Counted from the stretch's first letter, positions 1 through 10,286 are shown. The stretch is DNA of 64,000 nucleotides from Pegea sp. RAD2-039 (GCA_034620365.1 JAQGEQ010000124.1:186001-250000); one strand, 5' to 3'. The notes: generated by a model from the letters alone, not told the origin. Made by a program: numbers and translations.

Positions 1-477
1 CTTATCTTGCCATCGAATGATCTTCAAGACTTGAAAGAAAACTTTTCAACAAAACAAATTTGTGAAAATGTTTGTTTAGATTCTCTCGATAAAAAACTGA
101 CTACTTTGTGTGGAAATAATCAGTTGCCTTTCTTGTGCTCCAAGATTAAAAGTCCGTTGATGAGTGCGTTGCATATTGGCATTCTTGTAGCGTCGATTAT
201 AGTATGCCTCGTTCTTGCTGGTGTAACTGTACGGGTGCTGAGAAGAAATAAACTTTGTAAAAAGCAACTACCAGGTGGTAAGCAGCAAGAGGCGGTCGGC
301 GATTTGATAAGTTTTAGTGATCTTAAAGAAAATGATGAAAGTGATGCAGAGGAAGATGTAGTTGCAAATAAATCAATCGATACAGATTATATTTGCCCAG
401 AACTGTGGAGGATAATAGACCCTGAGCACAGAAGACAATTACGCGAAGAAAACGCTTTAGAAAACTCTAAATCATGA
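1..477 (+). CDS. C-terminal part of a CTLD transmembrane protein (5' end outside window)
   Basis: Partial gene. The frame is open from base 1, so the start lies upstream of the window. The visible part has the end of a C-type-lectin-like domain: the Cys of QICENV and the terminal F-L-C-S-K. A membrane span follows at about residues 56-80 of the visible product, then a basic stop-transfer stretch (RVLRRNKLCKK) and an acidic tail ending in SKS. The end of the lectin domain closely resembles the neighbour at 2156 (QICKHVYLDS against QICENVCLDS), so the two are tandem paralogues of subfamily 1. An AATAAA lies about 190 bp past the stop. The ligand is unknown; membrane topology (N-out, C-in) is inferred from the basic patch. 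Confidence 0.7.
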   Translation, partial: LILPSNDLQDLKENFSTKQICENVCLDSLDKKLTTLCGNNQLPFLCSKIKSPLMSALHIGILVASIIVCLVLAGVTVRVLRRNKLCKKQLPGGKQQEAVGDLISFSDLKENDESDAEEDVVANKSIDTDYICPELWRIIDPEHRRQLREENALENSKS

Positions 478-1148
478 TTTCTAGAATGCTTCAGAAGACT
501 TCGTCTATCTGTTAGCATTCTAATAACTTCCCCAACTGTAAACATCAGCTGATTACTATTTTGTTGACATTTTTACGGAAGTGTTTTTCAAATATTATAT
601 TTGAATGAGATTCTACGAATTTGCTTGTTACGTAAAGTTTTTTACGCGTGCTTGTTGGTGAATCATTATAAATAAAAATGTTAGCCCCTCAAAATGTTTT
701 TTATGTCAAAACGTACATATAGAACTTGTATTTTTGTTAAACTAGAATTAGGACTTCGAACTGTCACATGACACAGGTAGGCATAAGTGGATAGCAATAC
801 AGAGTAAGCTTAAAAACTAAAACTTTTTTAGTTTAAGCGCTTAGTAGACATGGTAAATAATTGTGACCAGTTTATATAATAAAACTTCGGATTTATTTAC
901 TTTAATATTTTGTTAGTTGTAATATTCTAATTGTAGAAGATTGGAATAGTATAATAGAATGTCAATAATAATAATATACATTTGTTTGAAAGTTTTAAGT
1001 TTGTAAATTAAATCATGTTCAAAAGTTGATTTTGTATAAAGTTAAAACAAATATTAAATTGAATAAAAGCAAGATTTCTAAAATTATTTATCATTTGGTT
1101 ACATCTAGGGTAAAAAAATATTATTTTTCTTTGCAATCTTTAACTTAA
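478..1148. other. Intergenic, 3' region of first CTLD gene
   Basis: AT-rich sequence with a candidate polyadenylation signal (AATAAA) near 670. I see no gene or RNA here. Confidence 0.5.
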
Positions 1149-1585
1149 TCTTTTAAAATTATTCACAACCTAATTGATCTTCAGTTTGATGACTTCTTCT
1201 CCATTAGTCCCTCCCTCAAGTTATATCAACTTAGAAGACATAAATTACATCTTAATAAGCCCACTCCACCAGCTACGTTAACCAGATTAAGTTTTTTCTC
1301 ATACCGCACAATCAGTACATGGAACAATCTGCCATCAGAGATTGTCATGTCAAAATCACTTATGATGTTCAAGAAAAAGCTGAATTGTTATAATATCGCC
1401 AACATTGCCATTTCTAAACTGTGAATTTTTCTCTTTTACAATACTATGATTCTGTGCAATTCTTCATTGTCATATGCTTTTTCGTTTACACGTCAAATAG
1501 ATCTAATTTGTGAGAATGTGTGTTAGCGAGAGGTGCTCTCTTTAGGCACCCTCCTTCACATTTATTGTAATAAATAAACAAGTAA
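1149..1585 (+). mobile_element. 5'-truncated LINE copy (end of RT ORF plus 3' UTR)
   Basis: This stretch is nearly identical to the reverse complement of the LINE at 6985-8598, starting abruptly inside the reverse-transcriptase ORF. It runs through the ORF end (…IAISKL stop near 1423) and the LINE 3' UTR with its GAGAGGTGCTCTC hairpin, to a TAATAAATAAA tail. Severe 5' truncation with an intact 3' end is the usual result of target-primed reverse transcription. No coding capacity remains. I did not find a clear target-site duplication. Confidence 0.85.
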
Positions 1586-2155
1586 CTTGTAAACTTAATT
1601 TAAGATTTAAACAAACTAGTTATACTAGATTGATATTTTTTAAGTTAAGCCATTTGGGTTTATTTAAATCTATTTAAACTTACTGCTTGCAAAACATTTG
1701 CTTTTATAAATATTCAATGTCTTTACAATACAATGAATGAAAATACTTGGGTGTAATAATTCTTGTTTATTTTTATTTTATTCCTTGAATGTTGCAAAAA
1801 AAACAAAGTTTTACTTGAAATGTTGCATATCTGAAAAGAAATTCCATCAATACTTATCTGTTTATGATTACAAATGAAAATTTAGAAACAAAAAGTTGTG
1901 ATAACAAAAGCTTAAATTGATATTTATTCTACCGCTTATATTTATTAAAGATTACAAAATGTGTTGAAATAAATAATGAAAAAGTTGATGTTTTAAACAA
2001 ATCTATTCATTTTTTTAAAGTTTTTTTTTCACTATAAAATAAAGTAGATTTACATATCAATTTAGTTTAGAGTTATTTTCAGCAAGACTATCTCAACTTA
2101 ATTGTAAAAAGTAGTTGCCAAATAGCAAAGAAGTTTTGTTTATTCAAAGATCAAG
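1586..2155. other. Upstream region of the repeat-tailed CTLD gene
   Basis: AT-rich. A candidate 3' splice (or trans-splice) acceptor, TTATTTTCAG, lies near 2080-2090. An in-frame TAG lies between that acceptor and the ATG at 2156, so the coding sequence cannot extend upstream in this exon. The upstream exon was not identified. Confidence 0.4.
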
Positions 2156-4201
2156 ATGTCTTATAGTAAGTGCAAACAGGTTTTTGATTCCAACATTGGA
2201 GAAATAAATATTGTTCTTGAAGAAGAAGATTTTAATGGAGCAAAGAATTATTGTAAGCAAAAAGATAAATCGTTGATTTCATTAACAAATCAGTTATTAG
2301 TTGATGAAGTATCTGAAAAACTGGAGGACTGTCAGTATTTAAATAATGGTAAAAGAGTAAACCATCAATGGACTGTTGGAATTGAATGTAATAATGGAAT
2401 TTACAAGTGGTTAGATGGAACAGAGTTCGATGGAAGCAAATATCAGCCCCAGATTAACTTAAAATCAGATAAATTTACAATACTGAGTAAAATGCAGTTT
2501 GAAGATCAGATTTGTAAACATGTTTATCTTGATTCTGCTAAAAAACAGCTTATTACTATCCTGCATAACGATAAAAGACCTTTTTTATGCTCTAATTTTA
2601 ATAAAATGTCTATAGCACAAATTGTATGTTACGTTGTACTACCTGTTGTTTTGTTTTTATTAATTGCTGGTCTTTTTCTTATGATTTTATACTTGTATCG
2701 ATTGAAGAAAAGCATCAAGGAGAAAAGGCAAAGGCTGCAACAAATTAGAGCTGAGAGAAGCAATCCGGAACTTATCAAGATGATAAGTTTAAAGAAAGTC
2801 ATCAGTGAGGGAGATGATGTCACTAGTAAAGATACTGACGTCTTCAAAATTGATGATGACGTCAATGATATAGAAGATGAAGTCACTGATAAGGATGTTG
2901 ACGTCACTGATAAACAAGATGGCGTCACTACAGAAAACAACATCGAACAACATGAAGATTACATTACTGGTGAAAGTAAAGTCATCGCTGATATAAAAAA
3001 TGATGTAGCAATTTCAAGCGATGACGTCACTAATCAAGATGACGTCACAGGTAAAGAAGATTTTAACGTTACTGGTGAAAATAAAGTCTTTGGTGTAGGA
3101 GATGTCGTCACTGATACCAAAGATGCAGTTACCGATAAAGATGACGTCATTGTTGATGAAGCTGACGTCACTAATAGAGAAGATGACGTCACTGATACAG
3201 GAGATGACGTCAGTGTTAAAGAAGATGACGTCACTGATAAAAGATATGACGTCAGTGTTGATGAAGATAACGTCACTGATACAAGAGATGAAGTCAGTGT
3301 TGGGGAAGATGACGTCACTGATACAAGAGATGACGTCACTGATACAAGAGATGGCGTCAGTGTTGAAGAAGATGACGTTACTGATACAAGAGATGACGTC
3401 AGTATTGGGGAAGATATCGTCAGTGTTGAAGAAGATGACGTCAGTGTTGAAGTAGATGACGTCACTGATACAAGAGATGACGTCAGTGTTGGAGAAGATG
3501 ATGTCACTGATACAAGAGATGACGTCAGTGTTGGAGAAGATGATGTCACTGATACAAGAGATGATGTCAGTATTGGGGAAGATGACGTCACTGATACAAG
3601 AGATGACGTCAGTGTTGGAGAAGATGATGTCACTGATACAAGAGATGACGTCAGTGTTGGAGAAGATGATGTCACTGATACAAGAGATGATGTCAGTATT
3701 GGGGAAGATATCGTCAGTGTTGAGGAAGATGACGTCACTGATACAAGAGATGACGTCAGTGTTGGAGAAGATGATGTCACTGATACAAGAGATGACGTCA
3801 GTGTTGAAGAAGATGACGTCACTGATGCAAGAAATGACGTCAGTTTTGAAGAAGATGATGTCACTGATACAAGAGATGACGTCAGTGTTGAAGTAGATGA
3901 CGTCACTGATACAAGAGATGACGTCAGTGTTGGAGAAGATGACGTCACTGATACAAGAGATGACGTCAGTGTTGAAGTAGATGACGTCACTGATACAAGA
4001 GATGACGTCAGTATTGGGGAAGATATCGTCAGTGTTGAAGAAGATGACGTCAGTGTTGAGGAAGATGACGTCACTGATACAAGAGATGACGTCAGTGTTG
4101 GAGAAGATGATGTCACTGATACAAGAGATGACGTCAGTGTTGAAGAAGATGACGTCACTGATACAAGAAATGACGTGACGTCAGTGTTGTTGAGAAGATG
4201 A
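2156..4201 (+). CDS. CTLD transmembrane protein with a giant acidic DDV(S/T) repeat tail
   Basis: 681 residues. CTLD at about 1-147: Cys33 in the A-x-x-Y-C helix, W-T-V-G at about 72-75 (WIGL-like), W-L-D-G at about 85-88, terminal F-L-C-S at about 143-146. Membrane span about 154-181, then a basic segment (KKSIKEKRQRLQ). From about residue 220 to the end the tail is acidic tandem repeats, with a 14-residue period such as DDVSVGEDDVTDTR. They are encoded by 42-bp DNA units each holding two TGACGTCA or TGATGTCA cores. The extracellular half is an ordinary subfamily 1 CTLD; the tail is extraordinary. The frame closes at 4201 after small indels near 4170, yet the repeat DNA continues to about 5925 in shifted frames. 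The true protein could therefore be longer (if the indels are assembly errors) or the 3' part is untranslated. Ligand and tail function unknown. Confidence 0.75.
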   Translation: MSYSKCKQVFDSNIGEINIVLEEEDFNGAKNYCKQKDKSLISLTNQLLVDEVSEKLEDCQYLNNGKRVNHQWTVGIECNNGIYKWLDGTEFDGSKYQPQINLKSDKFTILSKMQFEDQICKHVYLDSAKKQLITILHNDKRPFLCSNFNKMSIAQIVCYVVLPVVLFLLIAGLFLMILYLYRLKKSIKEKRQRLQQIRAERSNPELIKMISLKKVISEGDDVTSKDTDVFKIDDDVNDIEDEVTDKDVDVTDKQDGVTTENNIEQHEDYITGESKVIADIKNDVAISSDDVTNQDDVTGKEDFNVTGENKVFGVGDVVTDTKDAVTDKDDVIVDEADVTNREDDVTDTGDDVSVKEDDVTDKRYDVSVDEDNVTDTRDEVSVGEDDVTDTRDDVTDTRDGVSVEEDDVTDTRDDVSIGEDIVSVEEDDVSVEVDDVTDTRDDVSVGEDDVTDTRDDVSVGEDDVTDTRDDVSIGEDDVTDTRDDVSVGEDDVTDTRDDVSVGEDDVTDTRDDVSIGEDIVSVEEDDVTDTRDDVSVGEDDVTDTRDDVSVEEDDVTDARNDVSFEEDDVTDTRDDVSVEVDDVTDTRDDVSVGEDDVTDTRDDVSVEVDDVTDTRDDVSIGEDIVSVEEDDVSVEEDDVTDTRDDVSVGEDDVTDTRDDVSVEEDDVTDTRNDVTSVLLRR

Positions 4202-5925
4202 TGTCACTGATACAAGAGATGACGTCAGTGTTGGAGAAGATGATGTCACTGATACAAGAGATGACGTCAGTGTTGGAGAAGATGACGTCACTGATACAAG
4301 AGATGATCAGTGTTGAAGAAGATGATGTCACTGTACAAGAGATGACGTCAGTGTTGGAGAAGATGACGTCACTGATACAGTGTTGAGGAAGATGACGACT
4401 GATACAAGAGATGACGTCAGTGGGGAAGATATCGTCAGTGTTGAAGAAGATGACGTCACTGATACAAGAGATGACGTCAGTGTTGAAGAAGATGACGTCA
4501 GTGTTGAGGAAGATGACGTCACTGATACAAGAGATGACGTCAGTGTTGGAGAAGATGATGTCACTGATACAAGAGATGACGTCAGTGTTGAAGAAGATGA
4601 CGTCACTGATACAAGAGATGACGTCAGTGTTGAAGTAGATGACGTCACTGATGCAAGAGATGACGTCAGTGTTGAAGTAGATGACGTCACTGATACAAGA
4701 GATGACGTCAGTGTTGAAGAAGATGACGTCACTGATACAAGAGATGACGTCAGTATTGGGGAAGATATCGTCAGTGTTGAAGAAGATGACGTCAGTGTTG
4801 AGGAAGATGACGTCACTGATACAAGAGATGACGTCAGTGTTGAAGAAGATGACGTCACTGATACAAGAAATGACGTCAGTGTTGAAGAAGATGATGTCAC
4901 TGATACAAGAGATGACGTCAGTGTTGAAGTAGATGACGTCACTGATACAAGAGATGACGTCAGTGTTGAAGAAGATGACGTCACTGATACAAGAGATGAC
5001 GTCAGTATTGGGGAAGATATCGTCAGTGTTGAAGAAGATGACGTCAGTGTTGAGGAAGATGACGTCACTGATACAAGAGATGACGTCAGTGTTGATGTCA
5101 GAAGATGACGTCAGTCACTGATACAAGAAATGACGTGACGTCAGTGTTGAAGTAGATGACGTCACTGATACAAGAGATGACGTCAGTGTTGAAGTAGATG
5201 ACGTCACTGATACAAGAGATGACGTCAGTGTTGAAGTAGATGACGTCACTGATACAAGAGATGACGTCAGTGTTGAAGTAGATGACGTCACTGATACAAG
5301 AGATGATGTCAGTATTGGAGAAGATGACGTCACTGATACAAGAGATGACGTCAGTGTTAGGGAAGATGACGTCACTGATACAAGAGATGACGTCAATGAT
5401 ACAAGAGATGACGTCACTGATACAAGAGATGACGTCACTGATACAAGGAGATGACGTCAGTGATACAAAGAAGATGACGTCACTGATACAAGAAATGACG
5501 TCAGTGTTGAAGAAGATGATGTCACTGATACAAGAGATGACGTCAGTGTTGAAGTAGATGACGTCACTGATACAAGAGATGACGTCAGTGTTGAAGTAGA
5601 TGACGTCACTGATACAAGAGATGACGTCAGTGTTGAAGTAGATGACGTCACTGATACAAGAGATGACGTCAGTGTTGAAGTAGATGACGTCACTGATACA
5701 AGAGATCACGTCACTGATACAAGAGATGACAGGAAGAACGTCACTGATACAAGAGATGACGTCACTGATCAAGGAGATGACGTCAGTGATACAAGAGATG
5801 ACGTCACTGATGGAGATGACGTCAGTGTTGGAGAAGATGACGTCACTGATACAAGAAATGACGTCAGTGTTGAAAAAGATGACGTCACTGGTACAGGAGA
5901 AGAGATCAGTAACTGGCAAAGATGA
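2815..5925 (+). repeat. TGACGTCA minisatellite, 21/42-bp units, about 3.1 kb
   Basis: Tandem array whose basic 21-bp half-unit starts GATGACGTCA followed by either GTGTTGGAGAA-like or CTGATACAAGA sequence; two half-units make the usual 42-bp period. The array is worth roughly seventy 42-bp units. Variants include GTAGAT or GAAGAT linkers, a longer higher-order unit with GATATCGTCAG, TGATGTCA decay of the CpG, and stretches of consecutive CTGATACAAGA half-units (5390-5460, 5690-5800). Because the period is a multiple of three and lacks stops, several frames on both strands stay open. Units before about 4170 keep one frame; beyond that, 1-2 bp deletions (for example at 4303 and 4333) shift it. 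Confidence 0.97.
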
Positions 5926-5945
5926 TGATGTAAAGGTTCTTTGAG
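4202..5945 (+). pseudogene. Frame-shifted continuation of the repeat tail
   Basis: Downstream of the stop at 4201 the same repeat peptide is encoded again, in another frame from 4380 to 5108, and in further fragments to about 5945. The array ends either in E-E-I-S-N-W-Q-R stop or, in the alternative frame, V-T-G-K-D-D-D-V-K-V-L stop. The latter echoes the V-T-G-K motif at the start of the array. The pattern is that of a formerly continuous coding repeat broken by small indels, or of an array with assembly errors. No start, CTLD or splice site of its own is apparent. Confidence 0.5.
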
Positions 5946-6479
5946 TGCAAAGTGGAAAGTTTTTTTTTCGCTTGGTGACTTTCCATTGGAAGATTATTAG
6001 GGAAAAAATCTTTTCTAAAATCTTTAATCTTTTTATTGTGAAAATTTCTCTTAACTTCATTTTTGATTTTTATATTTGTTTTTAAAGTTTAAACGTTTAT
6101 TTATAATGTGCTGAAACATGGAAAAAAAATCTTAGAATTATTTCTCTTAGTATTTTTAATTTCATTTTTTAGGGTTTTAGTTTCTTTTTAAAATATTTTG
6201 TCGATTTTTTGTTTTACTTATAAGAATAAAGTAATCATTTATGAATAAGCTTCATTTAAATTTTTTGTAAAGCTTATTTAGGAAAAGCAAATATTATCAT
6301 CAGACCACTTGATTAAAGGTTTTTTATTATCGATAGGAAAAGATTTTAAATTATTTATTTAATTTTATAATAGTTAATGAAAGGAAGTAGTATTTGTTAA
6401 TTGGGTTGTTGGTAAACAATATCCAAAACAACAATAAACAAAATTCCCTTTTAACATTTTGATTTCAAATTGTCTAAAT
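5946..6479. other. AT-rich intergenic DNA after the repeat array
   Basis: Low-complexity AT-rich sequence with no coding region that I can support. Confidence 0.4.
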
Positions 6480-6800
6480 ACGTTTTTTTTTGCTTGCTTC
6501 GGCTGACAACGACTATGTATATTTGCATATACTTCAAGGAATGTGATGGAGTCGTTACCCATACAGTAAGGTTCTACTCTACATAGCAATTTATCCAGCA
6601 GAACAGACACTGAGTACGACGAAGAACTGCCTATAAGGCTCAAATTCCAACTTTTAATTTAAAGTTTTGCGTACCTTAATTCTTAGCCGTTTACCCGACC
6701 CACAGTTTCAAACTTGTCACAAATGTTTATTCTCGCGGGTTCAAAACCCTCTCACCTGGTATGCGGGTATTGTAACTGTTACACCACACAGGTGAACCGT
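6480..6800 (-). mobile_element. tRNA-derived SINE-like element
   Basis: Read on the minus strand, 6728-6795 resembles a tRNA: an A-box-like TGGTGTAACAGTTA followed at tRNA-like distance by a B-box-like GGGTTTTGAACCC. The body after it (to about 6480) shares blocks such as GACACTGAGTAC (as read on the plus strand) and GTTTTGCGT with the element at 12385-12770. The two are diverged copies of one element. The body is richer in G+C than its surroundings. Confidence 0.55.
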
Positions 6801-6984
6801 CCAGAAACTGATTCACTGTTTTTTAATTCTAAAATTAACAAAGAATGTTTAACAAAATAAAATTATGGATTTTTCTACTTTTTCATTAAACATCAATACA
6901 ATTTTTCAAAAAATATTTGGTATTAATAAAAAGTGTTTTCAAGAATAACAATTTTGGAATAATAGATTCTTAAATAGATGAATT

Positions 6985-8598
6985 TATTTATTTATTACAA
7001 TAAATGTGAAGGAGGGTGCCTAAAGAGAGCACCTCTCGCTAACACACATTCTCACAAATTAGATCTATTTGACGTGTAAACGAAAAAGCATATGACAACG
7101 AAGAATTGCACAGAATCATAGTATTGTAAAAGAGAAAAATTCACAGTTTAGAAATGGAAATGTTGGCGATATTATAACAATTCAGCTTTTTCTTGAACAA
7201 CACAAGTGATTTTAACATGACAATCTCTGATGGCAGATTGTTCCATGTACTGATTGTGCGGTATGAGAAAAAACTTAATCTGGTTAACGTAGCTGGTGGA
7301 TTGGGCTTATTAAGATGTAATTTATGTCTTCTAAGTTGATATAACTTGAGGGAGGGACTAATGGAGAAAAAGTCATCAAACTGAAGATCAATTAGGTTGT
7401 GAATAATTTTAAAAATCAGAATAAGGTCGTATTTAATTCTTCGGATTTCCAAAGTATCTAGATTGAAGAAGCTGAGACGATGCTTATAACTCTCGTATTT
7501 GATATTAAGTTTCCTGCAAACCAATCTCGTAAATTTTGCCTGAACAGATTCGATTTTTCTGATATCACCAACTTGATATGGCATCCATGCACTGACATTG
7601 TATTCAAGAATAGGTCGTATGTACAGTTTGAAAAGGTTGACGAAAAACCATGGATCTTTAGAATTAAAAGTCTTTATGATGAGGTGCACAAGCTTGATAG
7701 ATTTTCCAAAGATTCTGAAAACATAACTGTGCCATTTGAAGTCAGAAGTCAGAGTAATGCCGAGGTCTATGACTGAGGATACTCGTTCAAGAATAGATCC
7801 ATTGATGTAGTATTGGTTGCTGAAGTTGGCAGCTGGCTTACGGGAGAATGTTATAACTTCAGACTTTGTTGGCTGGATTTTAAGTTGCCAATTCGCAGGC
7901 CAGTTTTCTACAATGTTTAGTGCAGTTTTGAGTTTTGAGTGAGAACCAGATAATAGCTTGATGTCATCTGCATACACAAACACACTGACATTGTTTACTG
8001 TTATTAGTCTTCTGATGAGGTCTTCAATGAAAATCAAAAAGAGAAGTGGACCCAGAACGGAACCCTGAGGAACGCCGCTGGTGACTTTACTAGGAGTAGA
8101 TAAAGATCTTTCTACACGGGTTCGTTGGGTTCTACCTGATAAGAAACCTTCAATGCATTTTAAGATAGAGTTGCTGATTTTTATGTTTTTCAATACAGTA
8201 ATGAGCTTGTTGTGTGGAACAGAATCAAACGCTTTAGCAAAATCAAGGTATATGATGTCACATAGAGTATTACTTTCGTAAGGAGCAGTAAGCTCATTGA
8301 AAAAAGTGAGATGTTGAGTCAAAGAAGATCTTTGCTTAACAAAGCCATGCTGGACATCAGATATTAGATGATGCTCCGTCAAATGGCTAGTTATATGGTT
8401 GTGAATGATATGTTCTTGAGTTCTGCAGATAACCGAAGTCAGCGAAACTGGTCTGTAGTTAAGTGCAGTGTTTCTGGGACCCTTCTTATAAATTGGAGTA
8501 ATAATAGCATTCTTCCAAATTTGTGGAAGTCTTCCCCGCTTAAGAGTCATGTTAAAGAATTGAAACCAGAAAGTAATAAACTTTAAGAACTTACAATT
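6985..8598 (-). mobile_element. CR1/L2/Jockey-like non-LTR retrotransposon, 5'-truncated
   Basis: Reverse-strand LINE copy containing most of the reverse transcriptase (7141 to about 8597) and a 3' UTR of about 150 bp that ends in an ATTACAATAAAT-type tail near 6985. Upstream of about 8600 the similarity to reverse transcriptase stops and no endonuclease domain is present, so the copy is 5'-truncated. Its 3' part also exists at 1149-1585 (plus strand) and, more diverged, at 52505-52595. Confidence 0.85.
7141..8550 (-). CDS. LINE reverse transcriptase (truncated ORF2)
   Basis: 469 residues from the first Met; RT-like sequence continues in frame upstream to about 8597. Visible motifs: P-I-Y-K-K-G near residue 20, the N-Y-R-P-V-S-L block, D-F-A-K-A-F-D-S-V-P near 105, G-V-P-Q-G-S-V-L-G-P near 160, and the catalytic Y-A-D-D near 195. 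The C-terminal thumb/connection region (L-R-R-H-K-L near 415) also looks intact. The RT core has no internal stop, so the insertion may be fairly young. The missing endonuclease and N-terminal part mean it cannot act autonomously. Confidence 0.88.
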   Translation of the reverse strand: MTLKRGRLPQIWKNAIITPIYKKGPRNTALNYRPVSLTSVICRTQEHIIHNHITSHLTEHHLISDVQHGFVKQRSSLTQHLTFFNELTAPYESNTLCDIIYLDFAKAFDSVPHNKLITVLKNIKISNSILKCIEGFLSGRTQRTRVERSLSTPSKVTSGVPQGSVLGPLLFLIFIEDLIRRLITVNNVSVFVYADDIKLLSGSHSKLKTALNIVENWPANWQLKIQPTKSEVITFSRKPAANFSNQYYINGSILERVSSVIDLGITLTSDFKWHSYVFRIFGKSIKLVHLIIKTFNSKDPWFFVNLFKLYIRPILEYNVSAWMPYQVGDIRKIESVQAKFTRLVCRKLNIKYESYKHRLSFFNLDTLEIRRIKYDLILIFKIIHNLIDLQFDDFFSISPSLKLYQLRRHKLHLNKPNPPATLTRLSFFSYRTISTWNNLPSEIVMLKSLVLFKKKLNCYNIANISISKL

Positions 8599-9614
8599 AT
8601 TTTATTTGGTTTGAAACCTAACCAATTCAAAATTTCATTTTATTGTCCTGAGACATTTATATAAACATAAATCTAATTTCTTTGCTGTTTTTTATTTATT
8701 AGATCTTTACCCAGCAAGTAAATACAAATTAAAAGCTCAAATTTAATCCAAATATCTTGTTCGTTTCATACACAAAAAGTTTTTATATTTGAAAAAATTT
8801 AACAGATAAATGAACTAGCATCTAGCGTATCTAGACGATGTAGTGAATTTCAACGAAATCTAATAATCTAAAAAATACATAAAAAGTTTGAAAACGTAGT
8901 CAAACATTCCTATGAAAATCATTAAAAGACTCTTAAGTTAATTCAGTTATTTATTTAATTCAAACTTTTTGTTTTCTTTATACCTTCAAGAATAAATTAT
9001 TTTATGATAAATGGACAAATTTTATATTAATTTAATGTTATAACTTTTATTCATAACCAGCTTGTAGTGGTTAAAATATCAGAAATATTTTGATAAAATT
9101 ATTACTAACTGGATAAAAATATTGATTTGAACTGTAAAGTTAGTCTAGGATAAGTTAGAAGAAAATTTCATTTTGATTAAATTGAAACGTTGTATAGATT
9201 AACTTAACAAAATTGATATATGAAATTGTATTGGTTATTTGGCTGAAAATTAAATGATTAATATTTGGTTGAAAATTTTAGTTGTTTAAAAACAATCACT
9301 ATTTTAGGATGAAACTAAAATGTTGAATATCAGAAGTAAATCAAAATATAATAAAAAATTTGAATGACTTCTCAGTGTTTGTTTAAGAATTTCAAAAAAT
9401 AAATATCTGGTTAGCTTATGCAAGGTTACAATTTCTTTTTTCTAAATTGTAATCATTACAAATATTGATTAAAATAACATTTAGAGCAAAGAGTTGAATA
9501 CTTTAAACGACTTCAACTGTTTTAAAAACACATTTTCCTTGGACTTTTTCAGATTAGAATTTTAAAGCTGTTTGTAAGGAAATAAATCGAATCAGTTTGA
9601 ATCTCTGAATCAAG
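8599..9614. other. Intergenic, upstream of CTLD gene 9615
   Basis: AT-rich. A good 3' splice acceptor (CTTTTTCAG) ends near 9551. Between it and the ATG at 9615 there is an in-frame TGA, so the exon has a short untranslated leader. Confidence 0.4.
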
Positions 9615-10286
9615 ATGTCTGACGAAAAATGTGAGATACCTTTCAATTCAAGTGTGGGGCGAATTGAAATCATTGATTATTCTACATTATTTGACAATGC
9701 AGTTAAATACTGTGAAGAACGAAACGGGACATTAATATCCTTCCACAATCAAACAACAGTGGATGAAATTTCAGAGAAGATAAGAAGATGTGAGATTGGT
9801 TTAAATCCTGTAACAAGCATCCATCTGTGGCATGTAGGTCTCGATTGTAGTGAAGGTAACTATATATGGCTTGATGGCCAGCCGTTTAACAGAAGTAATT
9901 TTCACAAAGATATTACCTGGAATAATACTGATGAACAAAAATGTAGATTTGCTTTATTGAGTCCACTCTTTAATGAGTTACTATTCTTTGATCGTGACTA
10001 TGAGTCCCCGTTTCTGTGTGCTAACATTGTTAAACTTAAAACAGAGAGTTCAAGCAAACCATCACAAGAAACTATATTTTGGATTATTGGATCTCTTTTT
10101 TTGATCTTGCTTTTTATTTATTTTTGTTACTGTGCTCTGAGGAATATTTTCAGAAGGACTCAAACGGCATCTCTTGGTAGTCTAGAACATCTTCAACCAT
10201 TTGAAAACTCTCAAGATGAGGTACCTGACAAGTCTGTTAATCTCCATGAAAATGTCTTACAAAAGTATGATGAAACAACTTTTTAA
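9615..10286 (+). CDS. CTLD transmembrane protein, short tail
   Basis: 223 residues. CTLD about 1-137: Cys33 in the first helix, W-H-V-G-L at about 72-76 (the WIGL motif of CTLDs), Y-I-W-L-D-G at about 83-88, a central E-Q-K-C-R-F-A-L-L strand at about 107-115, and terminal S-P-F-L-C at 131-135. Membrane span about 153-174, then R-N-I-F-R-R and a tail of about 45 residues ending D-E-T-T-F. Of the cluster this is the closest to a classical CTLD. Six ectodomain cysteines allow the canonical C1-C4 and C2-C3 pairs. Calcium-binding EPN or QPD motifs are absent, so sugar binding is not supported. AATAAA at 10499 is a plausible poly(A) signal. Confidence 0.8.
   Translation: MSDEKCEIPFNSSVGRIEIIDYSTLFDNAVKYCEERNGTLISFHNQTTVDEISEKIRRCEIGLNPVTSIHLWHVGLDCSEGNYIWLDGQPFNRSNFHKDITWNNTDEQKCRFALLSPLFNELLFFDRDYESPFLCANIVKLKTESSSKPSQETIFWIIGSLFLILLFIYFCYCALRNIFRRTQTASLGSLEHLQPFENSQDEVPDKSVNLHENVLQKYDETTF

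Noticed and set aside
3034-4158. Long minus-strand Ser/Thr/Val-rich open frame and several plus-strand shifted frames (M-T-S-L-I-Q-E type) across the minisatellite.
   Set aside because: A repeat with a period divisible by three and no stop codons is open in many frames automatically. Only the frame fused to the CTLD and membrane span has an independent reason to be coding.
2815-5925. CRISPR-like array or centromeric satellite.
   Set aside because: There are no unique spacers, the unit is continuous, and the array lies inside a eukaryotic coding exon.
4328-6060. Minus-strand open frames opposite the second half of the array, including one of 320 codons reaching into 3' unique sequence.
   Set aside because: Same repeat artefact; no domain, splice site or start context supports them.
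6374-6643. Minus-strand 89-codon open frame.
   Set aside because: It overlaps a SINE-like body and shows no recognisable domain.
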